A stretch of DNA of 64,000 bases from Cricetomys ansorgei (taxonomy: Eukaryota; Chordata; Mammalia; Rodentia; Nesomyidae), in contig JAMJFZ010002307.1 of the NCBI GenBank assembly GCA_026225945.1, positions 7,122,501-7,186,500 on the forward strand. Direction: 5' to 3'. Both the position numbers and the translations under genes were made by a program. The notes under the pieces are model-generated. The model ran no database searches. It saw nothing but the letters and a program-made list of their open reading frames with translations, and was not told the DNA's origin. This document shows, one piece after another, positions 11,288 to 23,107 of this stretch (positions are counted from its first letter, which is position 1; every line of letters starts with the position of its first letter).

Positions 11288-11504
11288 CAGAGATGGGATG
11301 GGAGAGATGACAAAGAGTGCTTGTTGCTCTTTGTAGACCAAAGTTCACACTGGGCAGATCTTGACCTCTTGTCAGTCTAGCTCCAGAGGATTCAGATGAT
11401 GCCCTTTTCTGGCCTCTGAGCCTGACCCCCAGTGTCCCCCCTCCCCCCACAGACACATACACATGGCTGGAAATCTGAGATGCTGACATATGCGCGCGCG
11501 CGCG

Positions 11505-11547
<43 letters not shown>
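11288..11547 (+). mobile_element. B2/B3-family SINE with (CG)n(CA)n tail
   Basis: A diverged plus-strand B3 ('gggagagatgacaaagagtg', 'ttctggcctctgagcctgac') ends in a (CG)7 run at 11492-11505 followed by (CA)n to 11547. Microsatellites commonly grow in B2/B3 3' ends. Confidence 0.75.
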
Positions 11548-11723
11548 TAAATGACTGTTGAAGAGGAAACATTTTATTTCATTATAGAATATTCATTCCC
11601 AGCATATCCCTCAGGTTTAGTGACTGGCGCACACTCCGCAGTTCTGTTATTTTAATCTAGAAATCTGTGAACAAGAAGAAAGACCTTGATAACACGCATG
11701 CTAAACTAAATAATCATTATCAG

Positions 11724-11850
11724 AACCAGGCCTACTGGCGTATGCGCGGTGGAGGCTGGAGGATCAGGAGTTCAATGTCAGCCTGTATCTAGTGAGTTAG
11801 AGGCCAGCCTAGGATAATGAAATCCTGACTCAAAAACAACAACAATCAAA
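11724..11850 (+). mobile_element. B1/B4-like SINE
   Basis: A diverged B1-type body ('gaggatcaggagttcaatgt', 'gagttagaggccagcctagg') with an (AAC)n tail. Confidence 0.6.
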
Positions 11851-12459
11851 ATCACTGTCAAGTACAGAAGCCCTCAGTACCACTTCCTTCACTACCGCAA
11901 CCGTGGGGTTTCCTGGCCATTGAGTTTGAAGTGGAAGTGAAGGGAATTTCTTCTAGGCCAAAGCATTCTCAGAGCAAATCATACACCCAGCCCATGCTCC
12001 CAGCACACACTTACAGCACATGCTTATAGCAAACACTTGCAGCTCTTTTCCTGACTTGACGCTTGGCAACTTGCAGACAGTGTCTGCTTATCAGCCTGGA
12101 TCTCGGGGAGACAGAAGAATGGAGAGCAGACCCTCAGAGCTGACTCTTAACTGACACCAGCTGATAAAGCATAATTAAAACTTCACTGTTTTGGGGTACA
12201 GGTACACGATGTCCATCTCTCCACTGCTACCCTGAAGTCTTCTGCTTCTGTTTTGGGATCCTAATCTGAAGCTAAAACTAGGACTTGTGGCTTTGACACT
12301 GAAAATAATTTTAGGACCAGCTAGCTTATGAAGCAGAATTGGAGAGTTTATTATTAAGATTTTGGCATAGGTTTAAGGGTGAGGGTTAGGGTAAAATGAG
12401 TAGCAGAAGAAAGTAAGATATGCTGAAGAGCACGAGTGCAGGCTTCTCAAAGAGAGTCC
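11851..12459. other. Unique sequence
   Basis: No repeat recognised. It includes the short telomere-like phrase 'ggtttaagggtgagggttagggt' near 12369-12392, which is not a tandem array. Confidence 0.35.
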
Positions 12460-12460
12460 T

Positions 12461-12785
12461 GGCCTGGGGTGGTCGCTCATCCAGTAAAACCCTTGTTTTA
12501 CAAATGTGAGGAACAGAGTTCTGATCCCCAGAATCTCTGTGAAACGCCAGGTAGCTGTGGCAGCCTGTCTGTAATTCCAGTGTCAGAAGGCGGGGACAGG
12601 ATAGCAAGCTGCCTAGCTAGACTAACTGGAACAGCAAGCTCCAGGTTTAGCTGAGAGCCTCTGCCTCTGTGAACGAGGTGGACAGTGTTAGAGGAAGACC
12701 CTGCTGTCCATCTATCGTTCTGCACACACATGTGTGCCTACACATGCGATGGATACATGTCCATCACACGCAGATACATGCAAAA
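12461..12785 (+). mobile_element. B4 (B4A/RSINE-like) SINE, near full length
   Basis: An ID-like head (from 'ggcctggggtggtcgctcat') is followed by the B1-derived middle with the B4-specific 'tgcctagctagactaactgg', then the 'gaggaagaccctgctg' segment and a CACACATG-rich 3' end. At about 325 bp it is close to full length. Confidence 0.7.
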
Positions 12786-13702
12786 AGAAGGAAAAAGAGA
12801 ATAAGACTCTGAGCTTGTTTTAATAGCCATATGTAGGATTTTGACGAGGTTCAAATTTACCATCTTATCACTGGGTATTTCTTGAGAGACACTTGCAGTG
12901 TTACAACCTAGCCAACACAGAAGAAGGAGGGGAAAGACGTCTACTGTAAAGAAGTTGAGCTGTGTTTGAGATTCTCAGACAACATCTGGGGAAGGAATGA
13001 GGCTCTACTCAAGGTCTCATACATTCAGGGTTTAACTATAGATCATTTGTAGAGGAACACTTGGAAGAAGTTTTTGTTATTTTAGTTTCTTTAAAAACAC
13101 AAAATGGCATTTGGATTTGGTTTGTGTTCCCACCCCAGCTGTGATATAGTTGTTTATGAGTTGGATTTGGAATGTTTGATGCAGGTGGCTATAATTTGGT
13201 TGGATGCAGTCGTTCTGGCATTTGTAGCTTGTTTTTGGGATTGGGTTAGGGTTGATGGGAATTTTTGGCTTACGGTATAAAAAAATCTGAAGCCTCAAGA
13301 GTTGGGGTGGGCATTGGTTGGTGGTTCCTTGGTTGGGTTGCTGTCATTAGTGTGATAATTTCTAGAAGAACAAAGGTTGGAGAGATTTGAGTTCGTAGTC
13401 CATGAGCTGAGACAATAGTCTGACTCACTGTCAGTGAGTCCTCTTCAAGCTTAGGACAGCCTAAAAAGAAGCTGTGAAGATTTCTACCTTTCTCTCATTC
13501 TGTATCAAGGCTGCTTGTAAAAGCGGTGAAGATTTCTTTCTATCCTTCCTTTCTCCTTCCCTAAATAGAGAGTAAAAGATTGTAGCGTACTGCTACATTA
13601 TTGCTACTTTAACACAACATGTCTACATAGGAAAGGAGTATTTACAGCAAATGGTGTTAATTGTACTTGGAGCTTCTCTCTTGGAGTGGCTTCAGTCAGA
13701 TT
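12786..13702. other. Unique sequence
   Basis: No repeat recognised. The 13090-13400 part is unusually TG/GGT-rich without being a tandem repeat. Confidence 0.35.
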
Positions 13703-13757
13703 AGGAGGAGGAGGAGGAGGAGGGGGAGGGAGGGGAGAGGGAGGAGGAGGAGGAGAA
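13703..13757. repeat. (AGG)n purine tract
   Basis: 55 bp of pure purine dominated by AGG and GGGAGG on the plus strand. It has at least four G3 runs and so could form a quadruplex. Confidence 0.9.
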
Positions 13758-13949
13758 GTTCTGCTTCCTTCTCATGTCCTTGTGATTTCCACATCTTTCT
13801 AGCTTCAAAATATAGCATAAGACAGAAAATAAAATCCTGACTGTTTTTCCTGCTGAACTGCAGAGTTGCTGTCACTGCAGCATAACTTTGTTTACACTGC
13901 AGAATGCCAAGTGATCAGGAGTATGTTATATATTTAAAAATAGAAAAAT

Positions 13950-14178
13950 GGGGCTAGGAGTGTAGTTCAGCTGGGAGGGTAACTGTCTAGCATACAGGAA
14001 AACCTGGGTTTGATCTCTAGCTCCATATATAATGAGTTCAGATGTCACAAGCCTGTAATCTCAGCACTCAGATTCAGGTAAGAGGAACAGAAGTTCAAGG
14101 TTACTGTGGGCTACACAGTAAGTTTGCCACCAACCTGTGCTACATGAGGTCCTGTCTTAAAAATAGACAGACAAAACT
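13950..14178 (+). mobile_element. B4 SINE (ID head plus B1-like body)
   Basis: An ID-like head ('ggggctaggagtgtagttca', 'tgggtttgatctctagctcc') leads into a B1-like body ('cctgtaatctcagcactcag', 'ctacatgaggtcctgtctta') with an A-rich tail. This is the standard B4 order. Confidence 0.75.
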
Positions 14179-15629
14179 GGGAAATAAAATGTTCACAGAT
14201 TAAAAGAAAAGCAACAATTGTTAGAAACTTGGGAGAGTCCACAAGAATCACCGTATGTGACTGGGGGAAATTTGGGTTCCCTACTGAGGCTCTTAGTTTT
14301 GTTAGTAAAGGAATTTAAGAGTGGGCTGGAAAGGAATCTAAAGGACAACTTTGTTAGCATTTAAAACAAAACAAAACAAGGCCCAGGACAGGCAAGCTGT
14401 AAATCTTGGCAGCTGCCTGGAGGTGGAAAGGGGAGAAGAGAAAAAGAAAAGGCCATGCTCATTGTGTTAAGCTTGCATGGAGGTCAGCTACATGGTGGAC
14501 AAGCAGTTGGAAGGTAGCATCAGAGAAAGAATGAAGCCTGAAGGATCAGGGAAAGCATGCTTAGAAGAGAGAGAAGAAATGGAAAAGTTATACTTTTTTG
14601 GAATAATTCAGAAAAGTGCTTCTCTGTAATCAATTGTGCTAGAGGTGGGGATATTGAGAAGGAAGAGCCTGCCATCTTATCAAAGGAATAAATTATTCTG
14701 CCTATCTCTTTAATGTGGCTTCAGGTGAACCCACTTCCCTGGAGGGTGGTTGATTGCCCAAGTAACTGACCAGCCCATCTGGATTAACTTTGTTTCAGGT
14801 AACTTGGTATGTCAGGTTTCTGCTCAAGTCAGACATTTTGTTCTCTTGACCAGGAGTAAATTGATTTTGCCTAATGAGTCTTTACTGCTATTGTGACATA
14901 ACTAGGTCAGAATCAGGGTTTAGTCAGTGGCTAGACAGGTCAGAGCAGAGAGGGCAAGGATCTGGAACCTGGGCAGAGCCACCAACCTGGCACAGATGGT
15001 CATGACGGGTGCCAGCCATAGAATTAAACCACCAGGAAAGCCATGAGACAGTGTCTTGAGAAGGTGGACTTATGACTGCCAATGGAACCTGGTAGTTGGG
15101 TCAGGCCCAAAAAGTGGGGGCTTTGGCCACAAAAAAAACAATAAAAGTATCTCACTTGTTAGTACAATGTTTGATCATTGTTCAAGCAGATTAGATGATT
15201 AACCCACGGGAACAGAGTTTACTTATTAAACATTCTCATAACAGAAATATCTTAAAATTTGGTGCTTGGGGTGGAACTGAATTGATGAATGAAGAATAAG
15301 TGGCTGAAAATAAGAAGAATGGAAAGGAGCCAAATGAGTCATTACAGATGGAAGATTTTATGAATGACTCTAGAGAATGGAATAGGATTTTGAAATACAC
15401 AAGAGAGAAATGAGTTTTTCTTGGTGTGGCACCTGCTAATTCAGAGACAGGAACAGTTTGCTTTAGATATAGTTGCATTTTTTTGTCTTCAGCCTTGGGG
15501 TACTTTGTGAATGTCCTGATTAGAGGTTCCTTTATAGATATCTAACTGCATTTCTAAAACATTTATGGAATTGGGCTAATGAGCAAGCAAGACCACTTAT
15601 GGAATGGTTGTGAAGGTACAGGTACAAGT
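14179..15629. other. Unique sequence, about 1.4 kb
   Basis: I recognise no repeat family and no exon. It contains short A-rich stretches (AAAAC)n near 14362-14380. Confidence 0.35.
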
Positions 15630-15985
15630 TTGCTAGGAAGCTGTAACCAACTGGTACACACTGGATGGCTTAGATGAAAGGAATTGATTTTTTCATAGCT
15701 CTGGAGGCTAGATGTCCAGGTGTCTGCAGTGATTGGTTCTGTTGAGGACTGTAAGGATGTGTTCCATGCCTCCTGTCTAGATTTGCTGGTCTTCCTTGGT
15801 TTGTAGATTTTATCAGTGATACCCCTGCCTTTATATTCACATGGTTATGGTCTTTTCACCACGGTACATGTCCTCTGACTGTCCTAAGCACAACCCAGAA
15901 TGAACTCATGTGAAAAACACACATCTCCAATCTTTCTATTTGAAAACTAGGTCACATGTTAGGAGAACAGCGATCAGAGCCCAGC
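15630..15985 (-). mobile_element. Ancient ERVL-MaLR LTR relic (MLT1-like), minus strand
   Basis: In antisense it follows the MLT1-type order: 'ggatggcttagatgaaagga', 'catagctctggaggctagat', 'gtgtctgcagtgattggttc', 'ttatattcacatggttatgg'. Identity is low, as expected for an insertion shared by many mammals. The subfamily is not determinable by eye. Confidence 0.6.
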
Positions 15986-16271
15986 TTAGGAACTTGACTG
16001 ACATCAGCATGCATCTGGGGTAGTTTCCTTCAGCACTTCTTCCCAGAACTCTTACAGGAGAATTTGCACATATTTACTTCTTGGATCTTGGAGGCCAGAC
16101 ATTACACTTCTGGTATGTCATTTTCTGGCAGAGTACCTGCCACAGGTGGAGGACTTCTACTGTAACTTAGTGACTATAATGGCCTTCTGATTTTTCTCTC
16201 ATCTTCTGACACTTTGGGCTTGCTCATTCTAGTTCATTCTATACAACATTGCCTACAGACACACAACCCTA

Positions 16272-16415
16272 TTTTTGAGACAAGGTCTCATGTATCTCAG
16301 GCTAGCCTGGAAGGGAATATATAGCTGATAGTGACCTTGAGCTCCGGATCCTCCCACCTCCACCTTCCAAGTGTTGGGCCTACAGGAAGTGTACCATCAT
16401 CATGCCTGGTTCTAG
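16272..16415 (-). mobile_element. B1/B4-type SINE, minus strand
   Basis: Antisense body 'gagacaaggtctcatgtatc', 'ccttccaagtgttgggccta', ending 'catcatgcctggtt'. Confidence 0.75.
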
Positions 16416-17109
16416 TAGACCTAGGAGGATGATGCCCTTCTGGGTAAGTCTTGAAGACAAGACCCTAGAGGGTCACAAGGTTAATGACTGGGCAAGGGAA
16501 GAGGGAGGTCTGAGGTTGATGAGCCTAGAATATTCTGGAATACTATGCCTAGTGGTGTTCATCTATTTCTTAAAGATGTTATGCACATGTATATTATATA
16601 TAATATAAATACAGATGTCTATTGACTAAAAGGACTATAGAGGAAGATTCCCCATCTTGCAACCATTTACTCTTCTTTTACTGTCATTTATGAATTTCCT
16701 CAACAAGAGAGATTGGCAGGTCAGCTATGACGATTAAGAGACTCCAAAATGAACAGTGTGAGAAGAGCCTTTTCTCCAGGTTTATAAAAATAGGAGGAAA
16801 TTTTAAAATTCTCTGATGATCATAACAAAGACAGGTGGTCGCTTTATTACCATGCCCAAATAAATCACACCCCCGTGAAACTGTCAAAATTGTAAACTCT
16901 CACAATTGTAACAATAACTGGACAGAAGAGACTTGCCATTATATATGAATTAAATATTCATCTCTTTTAGTTACTTTACTAGCACTAAAAGGTTGGTAAT
17001 AGATCAACTTGGAGTGAATGAACTCAGTGCTGATTCTGCGTGATCAAATACAATTTTCAATGCACTGAATATGGACAGATTTACTCAGAGTCTGCTGGAG
17101 ATGATACTG
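16416..17109. other. Unique sequence, candidate conserved non-coding DNA
   Basis: From about 16620 there are roughly 480 bp free of any recognisable repeat or microsatellite, with balanced composition and several CCAAT-like, octamer-like and ATTA motifs. No open frame of interest. Conservation cannot be judged here. Confidence 0.35.
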
Positions 17110-17420
17110 GAAGACAGTTGCAAGATCTAGTGGCATAAAGCAATAAGCATTTATGTCTTGCTCACATACTCATTGATCAGTTGTAGTTCAGCTGGTTCAG
17201 GTCCTGGCCAAGCAGTATGCTTGGGTCTCCTGCATGGATATTACTTCCCACCTTGGGTCACGGGTCTTCCAAGCAACCTGAATGACAAACGCAATCCCAA
17301 AGACACGGGTCTCAATTTTGCACATCACTTAATGCTGACATCTCATTAGTCAAATAAATCACATTGTGACATCCAACACAGAGATTATATGGAAGTATAT
17401 GCCCCACCCCACCCCTCCCC
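17110..17420 (-). mobile_element. Ancient repeat relic, probably LTR, minus strand
   Basis: Phrases such as 'ggcataaagcaataagcatttatg' (17120-17143) and 'tctcattagtcaaataaatcaca' (17340 on) are close to an old mammalian repeat seen in many genomes in antisense. I cannot name the family with confidence. Confidence 0.4.
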
Positions 17421-19454
17421 CATGAAAAGAAGATTAGGAAGGAAAGATTTCATTTGAGCCAGTCCGTGGACATTGATGTCATGATCACTAAGCCTGAGAT
17501 CATGGTTATCTAAGATCTGTTCTCACTATGCCTTTCTGGTTCTCTCTCACACTACTCTTTTCCATCTCTCTTTAAAATTTTTTTTTTAATTTATTCTTTG
17601 ATAACTAACTAACTAACTAAATAAATAAATAAATAAACAAATGTATACATACACATGCACACAGACACACATACCATGTGTCTTGGTCATATACACCTCC
17701 AACTTTCCCTCCCACTCCTCATAGACAACCCCTAACACATCCCTCCTATCCTCATGTCCTTTTTTGGGGAGTAACCCACCAGGTCCAACTACTGCTGTCG
17801 TCTTGTCTTGATCTTGGGCAGGTAACCATGGCTGCAGTGAGTTCATGAATGCAATGGCCAGGACACATCCAGGAGACATTTCACAGGACTCCTCCCCATC
17901 TGCTGAGTCTTATGTTCTTTCCATTCGTATTCCTTAACGTTCCTTGGGTCTTGTGCAGAGTGGTGAGCTGGCGGGGATGGTGGGTGTTGAGACATAAGAT
18001 GTCCCACTTAGGGCTGAACACTCAATAGTCCACATATTCTCAACATTTTGACTAGTTACATGTCTCTGCATTAACTGTTGACCACTGCAGAGAGAAGCGT
18101 CTCTGGCCGAGGTAACACTAATCTGTGTGCATAAATATAAATATTCAGAAGGTAGTTTGGCAACATGGCCATTTAGTAAAACCTTAGTAGGCTGCCTCAC
18201 GGGGTCTATGAGCTTCCTAGCCATGGGCTTTTGACTAGGCTTTTAGTAACAAACATGAATTCGCTCAAAAGCATCTGGTTACCCCTTGGTGCCACTGTTG
18301 CCCTATAGGCCAATGTTGCTCAGCAGGTCAGGATTTAGCATTCTGGGTTTGCTGCTGGGGGAAACCGTTGATAACTTTTCTCTCTCAGATAAAGCCAACC
18401 AACAGGAAGGGAGTTTCTGGTTAGTGCCAGCTTGATTTCTCTGTGTCTGACAATCAAAGTAAGTTGTGTCTTCAGCCAGGGTCTTACCAGCTAGTTCTCA
18501 TGGGCAACCAAGAACAGCGACAGTAGCCTGTGTTGTTTGAGGGCCTGGCACTGAGATCTTCATTTAATAACCACACCTTCTAGGGGGAAAATAGTCTATC
18601 CATGCAGGGTACCTTCGTTAAAACTTCTAATTTTATTTTTTAGTTAGCCTACAAAGTGGTGGGTTTCCATAAGTGTTTTTCATAGTCCATTGATTGGTTA
18701 ATCTATTCCAATCCCCTCCTCTCTCCTGTCCTTCCATCTCAATCTCCAATTAAGCTTTTAACTGACAGCCCTCCCCCTTCATAGAATATGTGTTCTGCTA
18801 TTCCTCATCTCATAACACCTCTCGCCCCTCTCATGGTCTCCTTCTAGCTTTCTGACCTTTACAGATGCTCCAAATTAAACACACAACTCTGAAAATTCAA
18901 AGCTAGGATCACATATGAGAGAGGACATTCAGCATTTGCCTTTCTGGGTCTGGGTTACCTCACTTAGTATATTTTCCAGTTCTTTCCATTTTCCTGCAAA
19001 TTTCATAGTTTCATTCTTCTTTATGGATGAATAAAATCCCCTTGTGTATACACACCACATTTTCATTATCTGTTCATCAGTTGATGGGCATTGAGGCTGA
19101 TTTTACTTCCTAGCTATCAGAATTCCATCGTGATCAGAGAGACTATAAGAACCTATTTCAATTTTCCATATTTGCTAAGACTTGCTTTGTGCCCTAATAT
19201 ATGATCTATTTTGGAGAAAATTCCATGGGCAGCTGAGAGAAATGTGCATTTTTCAGCATTTGGATGGAACATTCTGTAGAAATCTGTTAGGTTCTTTCCA
19301 TCTATGAACTCGTTTAATTCGGATATTTCTCTGCTTATTCTTTGTCAAGATGACCTGTCAGTTGCTGAGAATGGAATATTAAAGCTACTCATTACTATTG
19401 TCTTGTGGACTTCCTGTGGCTTTATCTATTTTGGTACTTTTTAAATTAAATTAA

Positions 19455-19676
19455 TTTTATGTGTATGGGGGTTTTGCCTGCATGTGTGTCTGTCCACTGT
19501 CTATGCCTGGTGCCAGTGGAGTTCAGAAGAGGGCACTGGCTCTCCTGAGACTATAGTTATAGTTATAGCTATAGTTATAGTTAGTTGTGAGCCTCCTCAT
19601 GGGTGCTGGCAATTGAACCTGCAGTCTCTAAAAAAGCAGTCTGTCTTCTTAAGCACAGAGCTATCTCTCCAGCCCC
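19455..19676 (-). mobile_element. B2/B3 SINE inserted in the L1, minus strand
   Basis: Antisense B3 with 'gggggttttgcctgcatgtg', 'gggtgctggcaattgaacct' and the head complement 'gagctatctctccagcccc'. A small internal (TATAGT)n expansion (19552-19584) replaces the normal 'ggaactggagttacaga' segment. L1 text continues on both sides. Confidence 0.88.
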
Positions 19677-20318
19677 TGGCTGTGTCTTTTAATTGGGTTA
19701 ATTAAGAATGTTAATATTCAGAATTATTACTGAAAGTGCATATTGATTTCTGCCATTTTGTTGGTTTTCTGGTGTTTGATTCTTTTTTTCTTCCTCTCTT
19801 GCTTAGTGTTAATTCTAGCATAGTGTATTCTTTCCTATGGCCTCATCGATGGCTATGATTTTCTTTTCAGTCTGAAGGATACTTTTAAGTGTCATCTGTA
19901 AAGCTGGATTAGTGCTCATACATTTCTTTAGCCTATTTTTATCATAGAAAGCCCCCCTTCAATTATAATAGATAGCTCTGATGGGTATAGTAGTCTGGAT
20001 TGGCTGTTGGTATTTTTCAGAATCCGAGACGCACCATGCCAAGGCCTTTGGCTTTTAAAGTTTCAATTGAATGATTTGCTGTGATTCTGATGGACCTGTC
20101 TTTACATGTGACTTAATGTTTCTCTCTTGTAGCGTTCAATATACTTTCTTCTGTATATTTAGTGTTAGTTCTGTATATTTGGCGTTTTCATTATAGTATA
20201 AGGAGGGGAGGTTGTTTTCTGGTCTTGTCTGATTGTTTCGAAATGCTGCCTATGCCCAGCTATTATCTCTTTTCCTAACTCTGGAAATTATCTGTTGTGA
20301 TTGTTTTGAAAGTTTCTT

Positions 20319-20672
20319 CTATGCCTTTAGAGCAAGCTGCTGCTGTTGCTCCCCCCACTCCCCCTTTCCCCCTTCCTCTACCTCCTCTTCCTCCTTTCTC
20401 TTTCCCCTGCTCCTCCTCCTCCTTTTTCCTCTGCTCTGCTCCTCTTCCTTCCCCTCCTCTTCCTCCTCTCCCCCCTCCTCTTCCTCTTCTTCATCTACTA
20501 ACCTGTAAATTTGATTTTTTTTCAAAATATCAGGCATACTCTGGGATTCCCATGGGAACCATCCTGTTGTTTTATTTCTGTCCTTATTGGACTGTATCAA
20601 TTCCTCCATCTTGTTTTCAAGCTCAGATACTCTGTCTGTTCTTTGACCCATTGTATTGGTGAGATTTTCCAT
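20319..20672 (-). pseudogene. L1 ORF1 remnant
   Basis: The minus strand is open for 117 codons. The N-terminal half resembles the L1 ORF1p coiled-coil end (a QRTDRVSELENKMEELIQS-type heptad pattern followed by a stretch like 'QSLREIWD...'). The C-terminal half is Glu-rich only because the frame passes through the CT-rich tract at 20341-20500. ORF1p normally binds L1 RNA as a trimer. This fragment lacks the RNA-binding and C-terminal domains and is surely non-functional. Confidence 0.6.
20341..20500. repeat. Polypyrimidine (CCT/CTT)n tract inside the L1
   Basis: About 160 bp of almost pure C/T on the plus strand, with irregular CCTCTT and CTCCTC units. The mirror-symmetric parts could form triplex DNA. 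Confidence 0.9.
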
Positions 20673-20954
20673 ATGTTTTCCATTTCTTACATTTCAGTTT
20701 TTTCTTCAGTATTTCTCTTTGTTGAATTCTTCTTCATATCATCCATTGCCTTCCCTATTTTGTTCAGTTCTTTGTGCGTTTGAATTTACTTACAATCATT
20801 ATTTGACTTCTCTGTCATTTTATCTAACTCATTTTCACTAGATGCTGTTGCTGCAGGGTTAATGATACGTGGAGTTGTTACATTGTTGTGGCTGTTCATG
20901 TTTCCTACGCTACTGCTTTGGGATTTTCAAATCTAGTGTTATTTATTTGTTTGG

Positions 20955-20955
20955 T

Positions 20956-20998
<43 letters not shown>

Positions 20999-21112
20999 TT
21001 CATTTGGAATCATTTTTTGCGTAGTCCAGGCTAGCCTTGAACTCACAGAGATCTTCCTGCTTCTGCCTTCCAAGTGCTGGGACTAAAGGTGTGCACCACC
21101 AAGCCTGGCCTT
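20955..21112 (-). mobile_element. B1 SINE with (TTTA)n tail, minus strand
   Basis: A pure (TTTA)n run of about 12 units (20955-21001) is the expanded antisense A-tail of the B1 that follows (21006-21112, 'ccaggctagccttgaactca', 'caccaccaagcctggcc'). Confidence 0.85.
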
Positions 21113-22035
21113 GGTTTATCAGCTCTATTTTTTCAGTTGACGTATTTGCAGTGCTCAAGTGGGACTTGGATATGGTAACATTGAGTATGGGGTTTAGGAA
21201 CTAATTCCTCAGACTCTTGCATTGGGTGCCAAACGTAGACTCGGTATTGTCTTCTGTGTGGGATATTAAGTAAGAGAGCAACCGTATGTGTTTGTATTAC
21301 CCCTATGCAATTATCCTACTGGCCAATTAATATCAGTGACCTTTGACTTTGACAACTGTTGAAGGTTAAACACCAAGAATAGCATGGAGTATAGTTGGAT
21401 TTTAGTTACTAATATTATGAGAAGAAGGGAAATAAGGTAGGTAAAGATAGGATCAAGTACTTGCCCAACTCTAAAAAGAAAATAAAAAAATCTGAGGTGG
21501 GTAATTAGCTAAGAGGAGAGACTTGAGATACTGATAGAGTGCACAGATTTTAAAGTTAAAGCTACAGAAGGTTATAACAAGAAGTAAAAGAAGAGAGGAT
21601 AAGAATGAGAGAGAGAATAAAAGAGGAGTACATGAGATGTGGAGGAGGAGCACAGTAAAGAACACCTTGTCTCAGAGGGACATAAGCACAGTCCTAAATG
21701 CTAACTGGGAAATATGCAAATGAAACTAAACCACATGTGCAATACTAGAAAGTAAGGAAAGGAAATGAGAGAGAAAAGGCATACTTAAGGAATGAATTGG
21801 TGGCATAGCTGTGCTGAAAGGGAAAATTCTCAGATCATCCTTGCTCTGGTAGGTTCCATGTGGTGTGTGGCAGAGGGAAGAGCAGGAGTGCTGGTCTCTA
21901 ACTTCAAGGGAGTGGGGAGGAGATGTTACACTGTTTTCCTGGTAGTGGCCTCAGTCTTGTGTACTTGACCATGACTTTTCTTGGTCCTATACGTCTGGTT
22001 TATGTGAGGAGCCTCACTTCTCTTGCCTGTATATC
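21113..22035. other. Unclassified sequence, possibly L1 5' region
   Basis: The 21113-21240 part may still be antisense L1 5' sequence lying beyond the inserted B1. The rest is purine-rich on the plus strand near 21580-21660 and otherwise shows nothing recognisable. Confidence 0.3.
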
Positions 22036-22258
22036 TTTTTTCAAAAAGTATTTATTATTATATTATTACAAGTGCGTGTGTGTGCACTTGCACACAGGCA
22101 CACACACACACACACACACACATCATTGTGTTCATGTGGAGGTCAGAGGACAACTTGTTCAGGTCAGTTAGCCTCCTTCCCCATATGGGTCCTAGGGATT
22201 GGACCCAGGTTATCAGGTTATCTTTGCTCACTGGGATGTCCTGTTAGCCATCCCTGTT
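22036..22258 (-). mobile_element. B2/B3-family SINE with (CA)n, minus strand
   Basis: After a (CA)13 tract (22097-22122) comes the antisense body 'catgtggaggtcagaggaca', 'gggattggacccaggttatc', and a diverged head complement near 22250. Confidence 0.7.
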
Positions 22259-22396
22259 GCTTTTGAAACTTTATAATATGCTATTAAAAGGTCACATATT
22301 ATATATGCTTCTTCAAAGTGGATTAATTGTACCACCCAAATAGATCCTGTATTTTACCTGTGCACCTAAGCTTGAGCCATCTCCACAATGTGACCC

Positions 22397-23074
22397 TGTG
22401 CTGGTTAGTTTTTGTCAACCTGAGACAAGCTAGAGTCATCTCAGAAGAGGGGATCTCAGCTGAGAAAACATCTCCATCAGAGTGGCCTATAAACACTGTG
22501 GGGCATTTTCTTGATTAGTGATTGATAGGGAGGGCCCAGCCCAGTGTGGGTGGTGTCACCCTTGGGCAGGTAGTTCTGAATTGTATAAGAAAGTAGGCTG
22601 AACAAGCCATGGGGAACAAGCCAGTAAGTAACATTTATCCATGGCCTCTGCTTTGGTTCCTGCTCCAGGTTCCTATCTTGAGTTCCTATCACTCTGACTT
22701 CCTTTCATGAAGAACTGTGATCTAGACTTATAAGCAAAATAAACTTTTTTTCTTCCCAAGTTTTATCATAGTTTCCTCTTCTTCTCTTTTCCTCCTCCTC
22801 CTCCTTCTTGTTCTTCCTCCTCCTCTTCTTCCTTGTCTTCTTCCTCTCCCTCTCTCCCTTCCCCCATTTCCCCACTCCCTCCCCCTCCTCCTCCTTCCTT
22901 TGGTTTTTCAAGACAGGGTTTCTCTGTTGTAACTCTGGCTGTCCCAGAACTCACTCAGTAGACCAGGCTGGCCTTGCACTCACAAAGATCCGTCTGCCTC
23001 TGCCTCCCAAGTGCTGAGATAAAAGTGTACACCATCACTGCCCGGCTTTTCTTCTTCTGCTTCCCCTCCTCCTC

Positions 23075-23107
<33 letters not shown>

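Larger units (their letters stand above)
17572..20945 (-). mobile_element. Old L1 element, minus strand, ORF2 largely deleted
   Basis: Reading left to right gives the 3' end first. There is a T run with (TAAC/TAAA)n, a long 3' UTR (about 17640-18690, for example 'gcctgtgttgtttgagggcc'), and the end of ORF2 (about 18890-19125, 'cagcatttgcctttctgggt', 'catcagttgatgggcattga'). Next comes a jump to the 5' part of ORF2 (about 19125-19440 and 19677 on, 'ggtctattttggagaaaatt'-type text), then ORF1 sequence. Most of the reverse-transcriptase region is missing. A B3 SINE interrupts it at 19455-19676. Stops and frameshifts throughout make it dead. Confidence 0.75.

Noticed and set aside
12369..12392. 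Telomere-like GGGTTAGGGT phrase, possible interstitial telomere
   Set aside because: Only one or two imperfect units are present with no array, so it is chance. A similar phrase at about 13243-13252 is also isolated.
20319..20672. Possible acidic (poly-Glu) protein gene on the minus strand
   Set aside because: The acidic run is the CT tract, and the rest matches a decayed L1 ORF1 inside a larger L1 fragment.
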